This document shows positions 10,519-22,624 of a stretch of DNA of 64,000 bases, piece by piece. A program made the translations under genes and the position numbers. The stretch lies in assembly GCF_964275005.1 (NCBI RefSeq), contig NC_092694.1, positions 35,166,967 to 35,230,966 on the forward strand, written 5' to 3'. The notes below the pieces were generated by a model, which was not told the origin of the DNA, made no database searches, and saw only the letters and a program-made list of their open reading frames with translations. Source of the DNA: Diadema setosum (lineage: Eukaryota > Echinodermata > Echinoidea > Diadematoida > Diadematidae). Numbering within the stretch: the first letter of the stretch is position 1; every line of letters begins with the position of its first letter.

Positions 10519-13500
10519 CTGAAAGTGAAGTATCTGGATTATTAATATGAATAATATGGGTGTCGTTATCATTGAAACCGTTTGTGATGAACATGTCGAA
10601 TGACAATAATTAACCCGACATTGCCATTATCGAAGGATATACTGTTTGAATTTGTAAGATAGCAACAACCAGTGTGCAGTTTTGAATTCTGCCCAAAGGC
10701 AAGACATGAAACAGTAGGCTTATAATATTGAAGGTTAAAAATGTAACGTTCACGGTAGATGAAAAGCGATAGATCCTGGTCTCATCAAACAAACAAACAA
10801 ACAAACGGGATACTGTATTTACGGCATTTGAAGAGGAATGCTAACTATGCTTAGTCAGTTTCGATGAAGCATGCAGAAAACCGGAGGGAACCTTTGAGGT
10901 TGATTAAAAAAGGAAAGGAAAATCAGTAGTTACTTTCGATCTCCAAAGGTAAGTACCTTCTGACAATGCAATACGTTGCCAACAGGTAAATACCGAGAGA
11001 TAGGATACTTCCGACCGCTGCAGAGAATACCGCATGTATGACATGTATGACGCAGTCGCAAAGCTCTGTAGAGAGTGAAAACAAAAACGACTGATCGGAG
11101 ATTAAATAAGGAGAGATAGAATGAGAGAGGGAGGTAATGTGTAGATATAAGATAGACAAAGGGACTGTTAATTACATATAGGTATATAGTACATATGTCA
11201 TACCGAGAAAGAGAGAGAGAAATAGAAGAGTTTGTTCGCAAAAACCGGTAAGTCCATATTTGCAAAATGGAGATATTTGCGATTAAAGTTAAGAAAAATG
11301 AAGAGAATAATAAGAAAATGTTTGCTTCTTTTTACCTTAACTTAAAAAAAATGTACCTTTATATGTAGTGACCAATATATCATTTAAAAGGTATTATTTT
11401 GTACTTTATGACAGAGACCGTACTTCAAAATCTTCAAAAATGGACTTATCGGTTTTTGCGAACAAACTCTTCAATACTTTCTTTCGAACAGATGGCTGTG
11501 GATCGTATGACATTATCTTTTTAAATCAAAATCAATGGAATCAAATTTTTACTGCTCGATTTTTCAACTTATGAATTACTTACATTTCTGACAGTTTTCC
11601 TTTGTTTTCGAAAAATTAATGGACAGTCGTCTGACAGTTGGTGGATGTAACAGCTTATTTCGTTCCGTATTTCACGATTTCTTTCTTTTTTCACTCTCTT
11701 ATTGTTGCTGTTGTTGTTGCTATTTCTCGCGTTTTTATTACCATCATCACTCCCCCTACCATAACAACTCCTGGGCCCCAGGAAAAAAAAAAGTTGACAC
11801 GGATAGCAACTCTCGCTGGAATGGCAATCGTCACAGCAACATCAAGAATCCAGCTTCCTGATTAGCTGTTGCCACTGGAAGTGGCTATTCCAGCAAGAGT
11901 TGCCATCCTAACATCTTTTCTGAAATGCACACTGATGTCGTCATTGTTGATTTTGTGTGTTTAACGAGGTTGAAAAACCTAGACCTGATCATTGAACCGC
12001 ACATACTATTATCAATCAATGTTCATTAATGTGAGATATCATGCTTCCATCAGTATTTTGGAGTAATATCCATAACTGAAACGTGATTTCAGAAGGTACG
12101 GTCAAGAAGTATCTACAAATTTCAATTTTCAAACTATCAACACTTTGATTCTTTGATAAACAGCGGGAGAAAATATGATGCTTGGTGTCATCACTGTAAC
12201 AAACAAAAGCAAATACGTTATTAATCAAATAGACAAACAGACACTTTGAAATATTTTTGACTGTGTTTGTGCAATCCCGCATTAAAGATCTGCCAAAAGC
12301 TGAAAGGTGTTTTATCAGTGAGGTCGTGAGATAGTTATATAGGCTTAAAAATCATAGCTACACAAAACAAGGCTGTTGCGGGAAACAGAGAGAAAATGTT
12401 TTAACATGTGTACACGTAGTGAGATCACCAGCACAGCATAATAAACACTCCGAAGGAACAAAGGACTTGAAGAGAAAATACGGGAAACGTTCAATGTGTT
12501 CGAAAGGAAAGGTGTAACATTACTTCAGGGAACAGTTTAACGGGTTTGAAAACATATTTTTTGTTTGTATCATGACTACATAAGTCATAATTACAGCCAT
12601 CGGGAGACAGTTTATTAATGCTCTCTATCATATTTGATTACTCACATTTCCGTTCTCAAGGGATCAGTTATATATATAAATATATATATAGATATAAATA
12701 TATATATATATATGATATTAATCATAAAATCTTAACCTAAAACATTCTTGGGTATGTTAGAGGCCACTCGTCAAGACTGTCAGACAACGATCGAAATAAC
12801 ATTTATTTAAGGCTCTATGAAGATTGAGTGTTGTTGGCTGGTCACTAAAACTCTCTTCATATTCATCAATTTACTCCACTGAGGTGATGAAAGCGTTTTG
12901 AGATAGGAAAAGGGACGTGGGTAGAAAGTACGTTAGCCAAGAAACGTTCTACCATTTCAAAACAAAAGCACGGTATTGCCAGGGCAGAAATACTATAGTT
13001 GTTCGTATATACCCATCCGAGATGTTTTGAAAGAAGAAAATATATGTCAACATCAAAGTAAGCACAATCCACTTTATCACACATTCATGCACACTATGCA
13101 TATTTTTCTACCTTCCTCCTTCTGCACACCTACCATTATAACCCATTTTCAATTTGGAGAAATTCCCTGCTATACTCAAGGCATGTCATGGTTGGGCATA
13201 CGGGTATTTAGCGGCGGCTGGAGTGAACGGCGTATTTTTTTAATTTTTTTTTTTTTTAAGACGGAATTATCTACTTTTCTTCCATTCTTGACTTTGAAAT
13301 TCCATGAAGCTGCCATATATGGTCCATCTTATTATTTCTAAAAGCCACGAGAAAATTAAATGTTGACAAATTATGGTAATGAGTGGTAGATCGAGGCGCC
13401 CCCCTCTAAAATAATACAAACACTTACCAGTCGGCTGACTAGAAGCATCGGTCGTCGATGTTTTTGAGGAAGTGACTACGAAATGTTACAGAGGAGATAG

Positions 13501-16500
13501 ATTACATCACATGTTAATCATCTTTGCAATGTACGAGTTAATCCACAAACCATTTTCACATGTTTATCATCTTTGTAATGTATGTGTTTAATCCACAAAA
13601 TATTTTTATGACTTGAAAAGTTTCGAAGGATTTTAGGCGCGGTGTATACATAGAAATCAATAGAAAAGGTAAGATGGCCGTAAATTAACAAAACAGGCAT
13701 GTCACAGTACACAATAACCATTGATGGTTATGATTCCTAGGCCCTGTTGCATAAAGCCTTAACCAGAGTTTTTTTTTTTCATGGTTAAATCCAGAAATTG
13801 GCAAGGTGGTACTTGCCGATAAAGATCAAAGCTTCGTGAAAATATATAGCAAGTTTCTTCACAGGGTCGGGGAAATGTGCAATATTGCATTTTACAAGCA
13901 AATGGGTAATACAGTATTATACACACTTACCACTCGTCTGATTGCAGGCACCTGTAGTTTTTGTGGAACTGCTGACTGCAGAAATTAATGAAGATAATTG
14001 TATGACATGGCAGTATTCTATACACAAACCCGGAAAAACATTATGTTTTGCTGCTTCAAAAATTTTGAAGGATTTAAGGCATTGTAAATACTTAAAAAAC
14101 AACAATCGAATATTCACTGATATAGCGTGGAAAAATGAACAAAACAAATAAGAAAATATTTGCTATAGTACATTATAATGGGCTTAATCATAGATTTTAA
14201 CTCTTGAAGGGATATTTCCCATATGATATCGGAGCTTCTTTCAAGTGTCAAGGGTGGGGTTCAGTATCGCATAATCAGGCCTTGATAAGGATTTTGCTAT
14301 GTCTAATATATTGATTATGTGTATATATATATATATACATTATTGTTCGGTAGTGACGGTTTTAATCGAATAATGGAGATCAAACATGTATGAATCTATT
14401 GACTTTTGTTAAAATTGTACGTTCAAAAGGATGAAGACTCTCAAACTATTGCAACAAGGAAATAAATGCAATTTGTGCAAGACAAGAAAATAATTACAAC
14501 CTACCCAACATCACATATAAATACCACGATGCACTATACAGGGTGTTGTGACCCAGAATGTGAAATTGTCTACAAAATGCTACTGAACAATGTGCTTGGT
14601 GCTTCTGCGTCCTCATTTCAAGATTTAAAAAAAAAATCCATTTAAAAAGACATATTTATATTCATCACCATGGAATCCTGTTTTTCTGGCATAGACCAGT
14701 GGAATATATGAAGGGTTTGTTTGCAAAAACCGATAAGTCAATTTTTGAAGATTTTGAAGTACAATCTCTGTCATAAAGTACAAAATAATACCCTTCAAAT
14801 GATATATTGGTCACTACATATATTTTTGAAGTTATGGTCAAAAGAAGCAAACATTTTCTTATTATTCTCTTTATTTTTCTTGACCTTTAATCGCAAATAT
14901 CTCCATTTTAATAGCAAGTATTGACTTATCGGTTTTTGCAAACAAACTCTTCATATTATGCCAGTATTATATTTTTTGACAGCTTTTTGTGTTTTTGTCT
15001 TCGTGTATACTAATTCTAGAATTTTGCTATAAATTTCCCCCATCATCCGGGTTCAGTCTTGACTGGTCTATGGCATTTTGTTTCTTCCTCGCGTCTATTG
15101 AACAAGAGACAGCATTCTGCTTGAGCTGACCAAACTAAATCTTTAGATCATTTTGTGTGTTAAGTTGCAGATACTTTAGTGTATGTATGTATGTATATAT
15201 GTATGTATACATATTCATATATAGTATTTGTTGTTCTGATCTTAGTCGAGATAGAACATTTACGAAGTTCAATTTGCTTCAAAACTTCAACGAATAAATG
15301 TGTGATGTATATACAGGAGCTTATGATGATTCATATAATCTTCGATTTCTGAATATTAAAAAAAAAAATCGAAAAACAAAAACTGAGCTGAGGTTTTTAC
15401 TTAAATAGTTCAATCTCAACATATCAAAAGTTCATAGTTCAAGTTCAAGAAGAACAAACGGATTGTTCATTTTAAGATATAAATCATTAAGTGACCTGGA
15501 CTGGGCTCAAACTTTTTTTTTCTAGGCAAAGTTTTATACATTTCAAGAGATAAACTTGGGAGACAGGAGGTGTGTATATGAGTGTTTTTGGAATGGGGTG
15601 GGCACTTTTGGTGGGTACAATTATCTTCATCTATCTATCATTTCTTCAATTACTAATAGGGGCAGAACATTCATTACGTAACAGTTATATGAATATGACC
15701 ATACGGAGATAAACAGACATTTTGATGTGGCTAACAAACCTAATTGAATTTATTTATTTTCTATTAGTTGCATAAATCTCTTGCAGTTAAAGTTTCTGCT
15801 TTCTTTTTGTTAGTACAAACCCGCTCTCTTTGTGAAATTTCACTTTGTAATTTGATATACATGCTATTGCACACTTCCAAAAGTTTTTAAATGAATGCAA
15901 ATTTTTTGTGATTCTCAATTTGGATTTAGAAAAAAAAAGCCACTATTACTCACGATCTGCTTGCTTTCATCGGTAAAGTAGCCCACGCTATTGACGACTC
16001 ATCACATACAGTTGGTATATTCCTGGACCTGTCCAATGCCATGACACTATCGATCACGATATTTTGTTATTGTTACTGTCGCACTTATACGGTATACGTG
16101 GAAAGGCCTTGAACTGGTTCAAGAGCTATACCTAACCAACAGGAAACAGTTTGTCAATATAAAGGCCTTAGTTTCAGTTTGGAAACACTATCTTGCGGGG
16201 TCCTTCAAGGATCTCTCTTAGGCCTACTTTTGTTTATTCTTTACATACATGATTTCAAAAAATTATGTAATGTTTTATCCTTCCTTCTTTTTGCCGATGA
16301 TTCTAATATTTTCTTTTCACATCGAAACCCAACAACCCCTTTAGATGTAGTGTAGAGAGAATTAAAGTCGGTTCAAATGTGGATTGAAGCAAACAAGTTG
16401 TTTCTCAATGTAAACAAACCATTTAATTGTTATTTAGTAATGATGTTACCCACTTGCCTGGCGATATAAAAAAGAATAAGGATTGTTTGATTCAAGTTGT

Positions 16501-19277
16501 ATCGTCGAAGTTTTTAAGCCTTTATATTGACCATTGATTATCATAAAAATATCACATACATTGTAGATTACTTATCTAAAATGCTCTCAAGAAATACTGC
16601 GATTTTAGATAAGCTCAAACATTGTTTTCCTAAGTATATTTTGAAAAATTCATATTTAACGCTTATTTTACCCTATCTCAGTTATGGTATACTTGCCTTG
16701 GGGAATTGTGCAAAATCACACATTGATAAACTTTTCAAAATAACAAAGCGGGCTATTCGCTCAGTCAATCTAGCTGATTTTTATTGCCACACAAAAAATT
16801 TCTTCTTTGAAAACAGACTCCTTAAGGTTGCTGATTGGTTTTTATACAACTTAGGCACAACTTATGTTTCAGTTATCAGTCAACGAATAGCCTGACACAT
16901 TTACGTATTATGTTTCAGAAAAACTATGTAGTTTTACCCCATAAGACAAAGAGATTCATTTCACCTTCCACGTACTCGCACTCACTTTGCTTAAAAAAAA
17001 AAAAAAAAAAAAACCGGACCCAAATTCTGGAATGATCTTCCCGCAGATTTAATCAAATATTCTAATATGTTTATATTTAAACAAAAAATTAAATTCAAAT
17101 TACTTGATGAGTATAACTTGCGTGATTAGAATTTTTTAACCTCTTATTTGCATTATCCTCTTTCAATGCATGGCGGATCAACATGCAGTGTACGATTGCT
17201 TTAACTTTGGTTCCAGCTTTTATGCTCCCATTATTCAATCACTACACTAGTATTCACACGTTGAACTCGTTACGAACTAGATTCTAGACATGTACTCGTA
17301 TACTTGTATATCTATATACCATTTTTTCACTCAGTTCTTACTCTTTGGGTTCTTGTTTTTTCCCTTTTTCTTGTTTTTTTTTTTTTTTTTTTTTTTTTTA
17401 CTTCTTCTTCACTTTGTACCTTGCTATTTTAGCTTTCATATAGTTTCGTCATTAGTACTATGTGTCCTATCTCCATTGCATAACAAATTTACACTGGTAT
17501 TTTTCTCCAGGCATCTGCGTTTTACAAGCTTTGCTTTTGCGGTTCCATCATATTTCACATGTAATAAAGAATTGTCTTATGTACATAAATGCTGACACAC
17601 CTTCTATTCATGATCCGCCCGCCCAATATCATAATTTGCATCTTGCTTGTTTGTTATCTTTTCGTTTTACTTTATGAAAGGTAGGGGATACCTTTTACAG
17701 ACCTCCCAAAATGCAGCAAAACATTAAATATGAACCTCAGGGGACTTGTTTAGGCCACTGCTGAGAAATTTGGAAGTCAACAGTTATCTACAATTTGAAT
17801 AATGCACAAAACTCAACTACTCAGTAGGTCTGTGTGTCAGCCACACTTAAGCCTTTTTGTTGCAGTCTTCTGTATTTTTTTTTTATCTATAAACACAAAT
17901 CTAAAAGTATAAGAGCTAATGTAATAACATATAGAGTGTGTGGCAAGAATGTATATAGAAATGTTTGTAAGTTTTGATGAACTTTCTTCACAAAATATAC
18001 ATGATGGACACACATGCAGTGCATGGGTCTGCAAAGGTAGCCTAGTAATGTACTGGAATTTACGGTGAGCCCCGAAAAGAATTCAATTCAAAATCTAACG
18101 GTCAATAAAAATGTACTAAATGTTACCTTCCACTTTCAATACTTTATGGGAGTTTCTAAAATGATACTCTCTTCAACATACCACTGTAGTTATACAACTC
18201 TTCATTTAAGGCATGCAAATGGGATTCCCTACCTTTGATATATGTATAAATGTCAAGTGAAATATGAAAATAAACATGCCGGATTGTCCAGTGCAGGTTC
18301 AGTTATTCAATTCAATTCAATTCAATCCAATTCAATTCAATGAAATGAAATGAAATTTACGATTATCTTTGGGTGTTTCTTTTAACATGTTTTATACTCA
18401 CAAAACAAAAAGTACAGCTACAAGCGACTTTGACAGCAAAACCCCTGTTTCTGGCGTTTTGCTAAAGTATTCAAGATCAACTAAACCAAAACAATCATTA
18501 CAATATTCTCCTTCTGGTCAAGACTCACCTATGTAGGCCAATACCTTCCCCCATCCTCCGCACCGACGGTTGGGATCCCCTGGGCAAGGTATCCCGCAGT
18601 TGTCAGCATTCAGCATTTGACTACAGTTAAAACAGTTAAATCCATATCCACACGTACAAACCGTTCTGTTTGAGATTCCGGCGAAGGGATATCCGCTTTC
18701 TCGGCAAATCGCCGTGCAGTTATCGGCAATAACCTGGATTCTGTAATCGTTCCGCACGCATTTCTCTTCGAAACAACCGATGTAGTAACTGTCTGCGAGT
18801 TTTAAAAGATACATGGCGTTATCAAACATTGCATCATTTTCACTTCATTTCACTAGGAGATACATTGACATGTGCGAGAAAGAGAAGACGCCATTACTGC
18901 AGGAATACTATAGCGACAGTTTTCCCCGAAGCAGTCTTCTTCCTGAGACAAGACCTTGATTTGTCTCTGCAATACTCAATGTTTATGGAGTCTTCTACAA
19001 TTTTGCGTGACATTCACGTTAACATCCATCACAATATGTATATATACATTGACATATATTTATGAGCCCATTTGGAAAAGTATGAAAAAGAAGTGTTTGT
19101 GTGAGGAAATCCTATCACTGAAATCTAACAAAAATAATTTTGTTATTCGATAGAAAAATACTCACTTGAAGAACATGTGGAAAGAGAGGGATCATCACCG
19201 CAGCTTGACAATGGAGTTACTCTTCCAAAGTTGAAAATGTATATGATCATTAATATACGCGTTGCAAGGAAACACAT
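10098..19277 (-). CDS. WSC-domain single-pass membrane protein, gene 3 (complete, six exons)
   Basis: Assembled from splice signals. Exons on the minus strand are 19277-19166, 18792-18529, 13975-13931, 13475-13428, 11065-10957 and 10518-10098. Every junction has AG acceptor and GT donor and phases agree (1,1,1,1,2). The product is about 330 residues: signal peptide, one WSC domain, two short Ser/Thr-rich stalk exons, one transmembrane helix and a tail of about 140 residues ending in a stop. The WSC family is a Cys-rich, putatively carbohydrate-binding fold known from yeast cell-wall sensors, Kremen and polycystin-1. The order WSC, S/T stalk, TM, tail resembles yeast Wsc sensors, but the tail is not recognisably related. 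A minus-strand AATAAA lies 45 bases past the stop (10048-10053). The ligand is unknown and the receptor role is inference. The exon chain is well supported; extra small exons in the long introns cannot be excluded. Confidence 0.8.
10957..11065 (-). CDS. Gene 3 transmembrane exon
   Basis: A 109-base exon (phase 1 in, 2 out). It encodes ELCDCVIH, then a hydrophobic stretch of about 20 residues (VFSAAVGSILSLGIYLLATY) and a CIVRR stop-transfer end, so a single membrane helix with basic cytoplasmic border. Compared with gene 1 it carries a small in-frame repeat (VIHVIH) just before the helix. Confidence 0.8.
11225..11472 (-). mobile_element. GAAGAG-type MITE, copy 1
   Basis: About 248 bases with inverted ends GAAGAGTTTGTTCGCAAAAA and its reverse complement. 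The interior includes TTTAATCGCAAATATCTCC and GGTATTATTTTGTACTT. It lies in the gene 3 intron and is absent from gene 1. Orientation is opposite to copies 2 and 4. Confidence 0.75.
12671..12712. repeat. TA-rich microsatellite
   Basis: TATA/GATA run in the gene 3 region. The equivalent run in gene 1 (59750-59815) is a longer pure TA tract. Confidence 0.9.
13428..13475 (-). CDS. Gene 3 stalk exon b
   Basis: A 48-base phase 1-1 exon encoding a Ser/Thr-rich linker (TSSKTSTTDASSQPT) with acceptor AG and donor GTAAGTG. The homologous exon in gene 1 is 61057-61007. Both keep frame and splice sites despite many substitutions around them, which suggests selection. Confidence 0.7.
13931..13975 (-). 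CDS. Gene 3 stalk exon a
   Basis: A 45-base phase 1-1 exon between a TTTCTGCAG acceptor and a GTAAGTGTGT donor. It encodes a Ser/Thr-rich linker (SSSTKTTGACNQTS) with one Cys and one possible N-glycosylation site. The surrounding 290 bases are missing from the paralogous intron of gene 1. It resembles the two stalk exons of gene 2. Confidence 0.65.
14710..14952 (+). mobile_element. GAAGAG-type MITE, copy 2
   Basis: Same family. The empty site is seen in copy B near 62583 (GGAATATTTATGCC versus GGAATA, element, TATTATGCC), which supports insertion at a TA. Confidence 0.8.
15905..16895 (+). pseudogene. Reverse transcriptase fragment of the truncated LINE
   Basis: Recognisable RT pieces in several frames: VGIFLDLS (motif A), a GVLQGSLLGLLLF-like block (motif B), FADDS (motif C), then the thumb/C-terminal part in an open stretch 16527-16895 (KHCFPKYILKNSYLTLILPY, AIRSVNLADF). 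In-frame stops and indels throughout show it is a fossil. Confidence 0.75.
17676..18237. mobile_element. MITE with AAAGGTAGGG termini
   Basis: Ends GAAAGGTAGGGGATACC and GGGATTCCCTACCTTTG are inverted. About 560 bases, no coding capacity, nested in the LINE 3' region. Confidence 0.6.
18529..18792 (-). CDS. Gene 3 exon 2: WSC domain
   Basis: A 264-base phase 1-1 exon encoding one complete WSC domain. It opens with YYIGCF, has GYPFAGIS in the middle and CGIPCPGD then CGGWG at the end, which is the usual WSC signature, with 11 cysteines. The donor sequence GTGAGTCTTGACC is identical in all four WSC exons of the window. Being phase-symmetric, the exon can be duplicated or skipped without changing frame. 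Confidence 0.9.
19166..19277 (-). CDS. Gene 3 exon 1: start codon and signal peptide
   Basis: ATG at 19277-19275 opens 37 codons plus one base before a GTGAGT donor. The first residues (MCFLATRILMIIYIFNF) are a typical short basic then hydrophobic signal sequence, followed by a small Cys-containing segment (SSCGDD). The exon ends in phase 1, matching the WSC exon. Diverged homologues of this exon are found in genes 2 and 4, which supports it as real coding sequence. Confidence 0.75.
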
Positions 19278-19289
19278 TTTTATCGTAGT

Positions 19290-21237
19290 ATATTCAAATG
19301 TTAAAGTAAACGGCGGTGTTACAAGATATCAGGAGGGCAACGCTCCAAGATAAACTCCTCGTACCCAACATGTGAAAGGAAGTGATCGTGTGAAGAGCAG
19401 ATGTATTTATTCATTATCGAGAGTCATGATGCTTTCTCGAAGGAGATTTCACATAACATGAAAAGATGCATGATTGGTGAAAGTTCCTAGTCATGCTAGT
19501 GGCAGTTTTGAGTGCCATCCGCGTAGTTGCTGCTTTTGTCTTCTTTTGTCAGAAAGCATACAACATACATGAAAAACATACATGCGCACAATTATTTTTG
19601 GCCGTACTGAATTAGCATAATTAGTATAGCTGTACTTTTTAGTACTATAGTGCTGTGGTGTGAATGCCATTTTAAAGTTACTTTGGGAATAGTTACCACC
19701 ACATGGAATCTGTCTACAGCGACCATTTGCCTATAACGACCGCATCTCACGTAGGCCTACGCCTACACCTGCTATACATTGTGCATTTTCACCTTCATCC
19801 ATTCATTTATTTATTTATTTATTCATTCATTCATTCATTCATTTATTCATTCATTCATTCATTTCATTTTTTTTTCATGTCCATGTTTTCCACCTCCCAA
19901 TGCATGCCTTGAAACAGCTGTGGTGCAAAAGAATGAAATTTGGTATTGACTGAAGCATTGCGGAGGGTGGCTGATAGTACATACACTGTAGTACTAATGA
20001 GTGCCATGTACCTGTGCCATCTTTCCTCCAACTCCACTCCCTGAAGACAGGGATCACATCATGACCCATGCTGTCATGATTCCAGTAGAAACTCACCTGC
20101 AGCAGCACTCATCTTCGAGATGTTGATACAGCGCCGCTTGAGCAGATAGGGTAGTTTCTGATAATCTGCTCCCACGTTATGACGAGATGATGCCTACCTT
20201 CGTTGACGCCGGCTGCCCCATAAACCTTGTTGCTCATCAGTCCTTGCTGGACATGAGCACGATTATTAAAGTAGCTAATGTGTCAGTGAGCTCTGGTTTG
20301 CTGGTATTTTGCATGCCACATCAAAGCAAGTCTGAAGTAATGTCGCACACTGTCAGTGCCTGATGTTGGGCTCTGGAAGAGAGGTATGCTGTACAGGAAA
20401 GAGCTGAAAAGGCCTTTATCTTTTCAATACTACGACCCACCCGTAACTCCCTCAGATCAAAGGGATTAAAACAAGCACACTACCGAAAATGTGATGTTAT
20501 GCTCATCCGTGCGATTGTATACTGTTTTCAGAAAATGCTTTCAGAAAACATTATGTCATCCTTTGTAAGGATATCTTTGCGGAGATCGCATCTAAGTTGT
20601 TGGAAAGCTAAAGGATTGTGAGATCACAATTCCTGTTGGATATTTCCGTCTCGAATCAGGTGCTCAGGATGAGTTGTCCGTCCCATTTATTCTTGGACAT
20701 CTGTGCGCTGATAAATGAGGGCAGTTCTTTATTTTTCAATCTTAATTTTCAGCAAGCCGCTACGCTCTTCCAATCATAATTTGAGATTTGAGTGGTGCCA
20801 CCACCATCTCTTGTCAGAGGACTGCACAGTGTTGCTGCGCAAAAATGTTACGATTATTTTCTTCAGGATCAGTATCCCATACAACATTAATAGGTGTTCA
20901 GTTTCCCTAGTCATTTTCGCTTTCAGTAAAGAAACGGTTTCGTTTGATAAAAAGAGAATAAAAAAAGATAAGAAAAAACCTTCAGCTGAATTGTCTTCAC
21001 CTACTCTGATAAGATACTGCCATTAAAGGACTTTAATGATCAAATTTAGTTTACTGCCCCTAGAAAACTGGTCTGACCTGGATTGAGGAACTCGTTTCCC
21101 TGGAAGCTTCGGCCATTGCTTCCTTCACTGAAGAAGCAGACGCTGTCTTGCCAAGGGAGAGCAGGCATACACCAATTTCAGCAGGAGGAGAATCATATCG
21201 CTTGCCAGCTGGAAAGTTATATAATTGACCATGAAAG
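19290..21237. other. Unannotated spacer upstream of gene 3
   Basis: Includes an ATTC/ATTT microsatellite (19800-19865). The stretch 20100-20900 has short conserved-looking peptide pieces but no frame I can follow. No promoter element is identified. Confidence 0.5.
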
Positions 21238-21460
21238 GTGACGAGGTGGCTCAGTCGGTAGCATATGGCTTGCGGTCTAGGGACTTGTGTTCCGGCGCGG
21301 GTTCGAATCCCACTTATCTTAAGTCTAGCTAAGCAATTAATTGTGTGTGTTGTCATACCGTCCACTCTAGTAGAGGCACAACACTTTGCACCTCATCACT
21401 TGGATATAAAAAGTGGAAGTCCCTTGTGTGAAAGAATCACAAACCCAGACACATGAAAAG
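21238..21460 (+). mobile_element. tRNA-derived SINE
   Basis: Pol III A box TGGCTCAGTCGG (21247-21258) and B box GGTTCGAATCC (21300-21310) at tRNA-like spacing, followed by an unrelated body. The cloverleaf is not convincing and the 3' end is uncertain, so a SINE rather than a tRNA gene. Confidence 0.75.
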
Positions 21461-21699
21461 ACCCGAATCGGCATTCTGTTATCGGAAAACTCCAGGTGCA
21501 TAAACCGGTAAAGTGGTCCACCCCAAGTACACATACAACTGGCCAGCTTTACAAACAGACCATCTAGTTGCATACGGGCTATCCAGCTATCTCGTCAGAA
21601 GGAAAAATGAAGACAAAATAAGATTAGGTGTGTTTACTACCCTCTTTACCATTGCACCCTGATTCAGCACCTTGGAATAGGATGGCAGCCGTATTTAAG

Positions 21700-21747
21700 C
21701 ATATATATATATATATATATATATTTATTATTTATATATATATATAT

Positions 21748-21780
<33 letters not shown>

Positions 21781-21920
21781 TATATATATATATATATACA
21801 TAAAGAAAGGGAAAACTGACCAGAAACAAATGATAAATAGCGAAACTTTGAGCAAAGAAAATGAGGAAAGAAAACGAAACCGATGGAAACCCATTTTCTG
21901 TGCTCAAAGTTTTCACAATA

Positions 21921-21982
<62 letters not shown>

Positions 21983-21990
21983 CATATATT
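21700..21990. repeat. TA/TACA microsatellite cluster
   Basis: Two TA-rich tracts separated by about 115 bases of unique sequence that contains an imperfect inverted repeat (AACTTTGAGCA and TGCTCAAAGTT). Confidence 0.9.
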
Positions 21991-22189
21991 ATATATCTAA
22001 TTTTTCATTTATTTGTCATAATCATTATTGTTATGTAGGGGGATGGAACCGCTCTTGGCCCTAATTGATCATTGAAACAGTATGGAAGAAATGACAAATG
22101 GGACAAAATAGGTGTACCAGCAAATTCCAGTTGAATGCTCACAGACGCCGTTTCCAAAAATGCCCGAAATGCCTGATTTGACCCTTATT

Positions 22190-22230
22190 TGACCTTGAAA
22201 GTGACCTTGAGAGGTGATTAGTGACCTTGA
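22190..22230. promoter_or_regulatory. Cluster of three TGACCTTGA nuclear-receptor-type half sites
   Basis: TGACCTTGA at 22190-22198, 22202-22210 and 22222-22230, with a related TTGACCTTTAAC at 22329. The reverse complement TCAAGGTCA matches the extended half site of ERR and FTZ-F1/SF-1 receptors. The block may be part of a dispersed repeat, so function is unproven. Confidence 0.35.
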
Positions 22231-22592
22231 ATTGCAGAAATGACATTTAGAATCACATTCTCTAACCCTGTAAACCCTTCCACATAGGATTCATTACTTT
22301 GATCAACCTTTTCAATTTGTAACTGCAGTTGACCTTTAACCTGGATGGCGGCCATATTGTATTTCACCAATATGGCGGCCCCAAGGGTTTTTAGTCTTGG
22401 CGCCCATCAAAAATCGAAAGAGTATGGTTCAAGGGACCTATGAGCCAAATTTGGTGCTTTTGGAAGAATTTGAACCAAACAGCCCATTTTGAGCCCTTAG
22501 GCCCCCAACTATATCAAGTAAAGCGAACGTTGTAAGGATGGCACAAACAGCATAAGCCGTTTCTATTAAGATCCTATAGTAGGCCCTGCTAC

Positions 22593-22594
<2 letters not shown>

Positions 22595-22624
<30 letters not shown>
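22595..22624. repeat. CA microsatellite
   Basis: About 14 CA units. Nothing else recognised from 22240 to 23312. Confidence 0.9.

Larger units (their letters stand above)
15880..18350 (+). mobile_element. 5'-truncated LINE insertion (copy A only) with ATTCA tail
   Basis: Copy B continues straight across the junction (GCACACTTCC then TTAATGAAATTTATG near 63030), so this block is an insertion. It opens inside a reverse transcriptase domain (QFGFRK region), includes FADDS at 16290-16301 and ends with an (ATTCA)n tail at about 18305-18345, typical of CR1/Jockey-like non-LTR elements. Frames are broken. A MITE (17676-18237) is nested in its 3' region. Confidence 0.8.
1..19090 (+). repeat. Segmental duplication, copy A
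   Basis: Direct-orientation copy of 33650-63772. Matching blocks: 1-95 with 33650-33745; about 840-1490 with 37990-38560; 2385-3690 with 38715-40010; 4310-6985 with 40010-42686; 6986-15880 with 54357-63030; 18345-19090 with 63030-63772. Identity is high by eye, with small indels. The 5' part of gene 4, the intergenic spacer and gene 3 are all included. Outside the genes and transposons listed, I see only shared unannotated spacer and intron sequence. Confidence 0.85.

Noticed and set aside
18404..18419. A 16-base possible micro-exon (also 63081-63096) between TAG acceptor and GTGAGT donor
   Set aside because: The length is not a multiple of three, so it would break the phase 1-1 chain of otherwise open exons in genes 1 and 3.
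20100..20900. Possible coding fragment
   Set aside because: Short peptide-like pieces in changing frames, but I cannot name a family or find splice structure.
21238..21315. Functional tRNA gene
   Set aside because: A and B boxes are present but the sequence between them does not give a convincing anticodon arm and the acceptor stem does not pair.
21628..22064. Tyr/Ile repeat proteins
   Set aside because: TA/TACA microsatellite translated in several frames on both strands.
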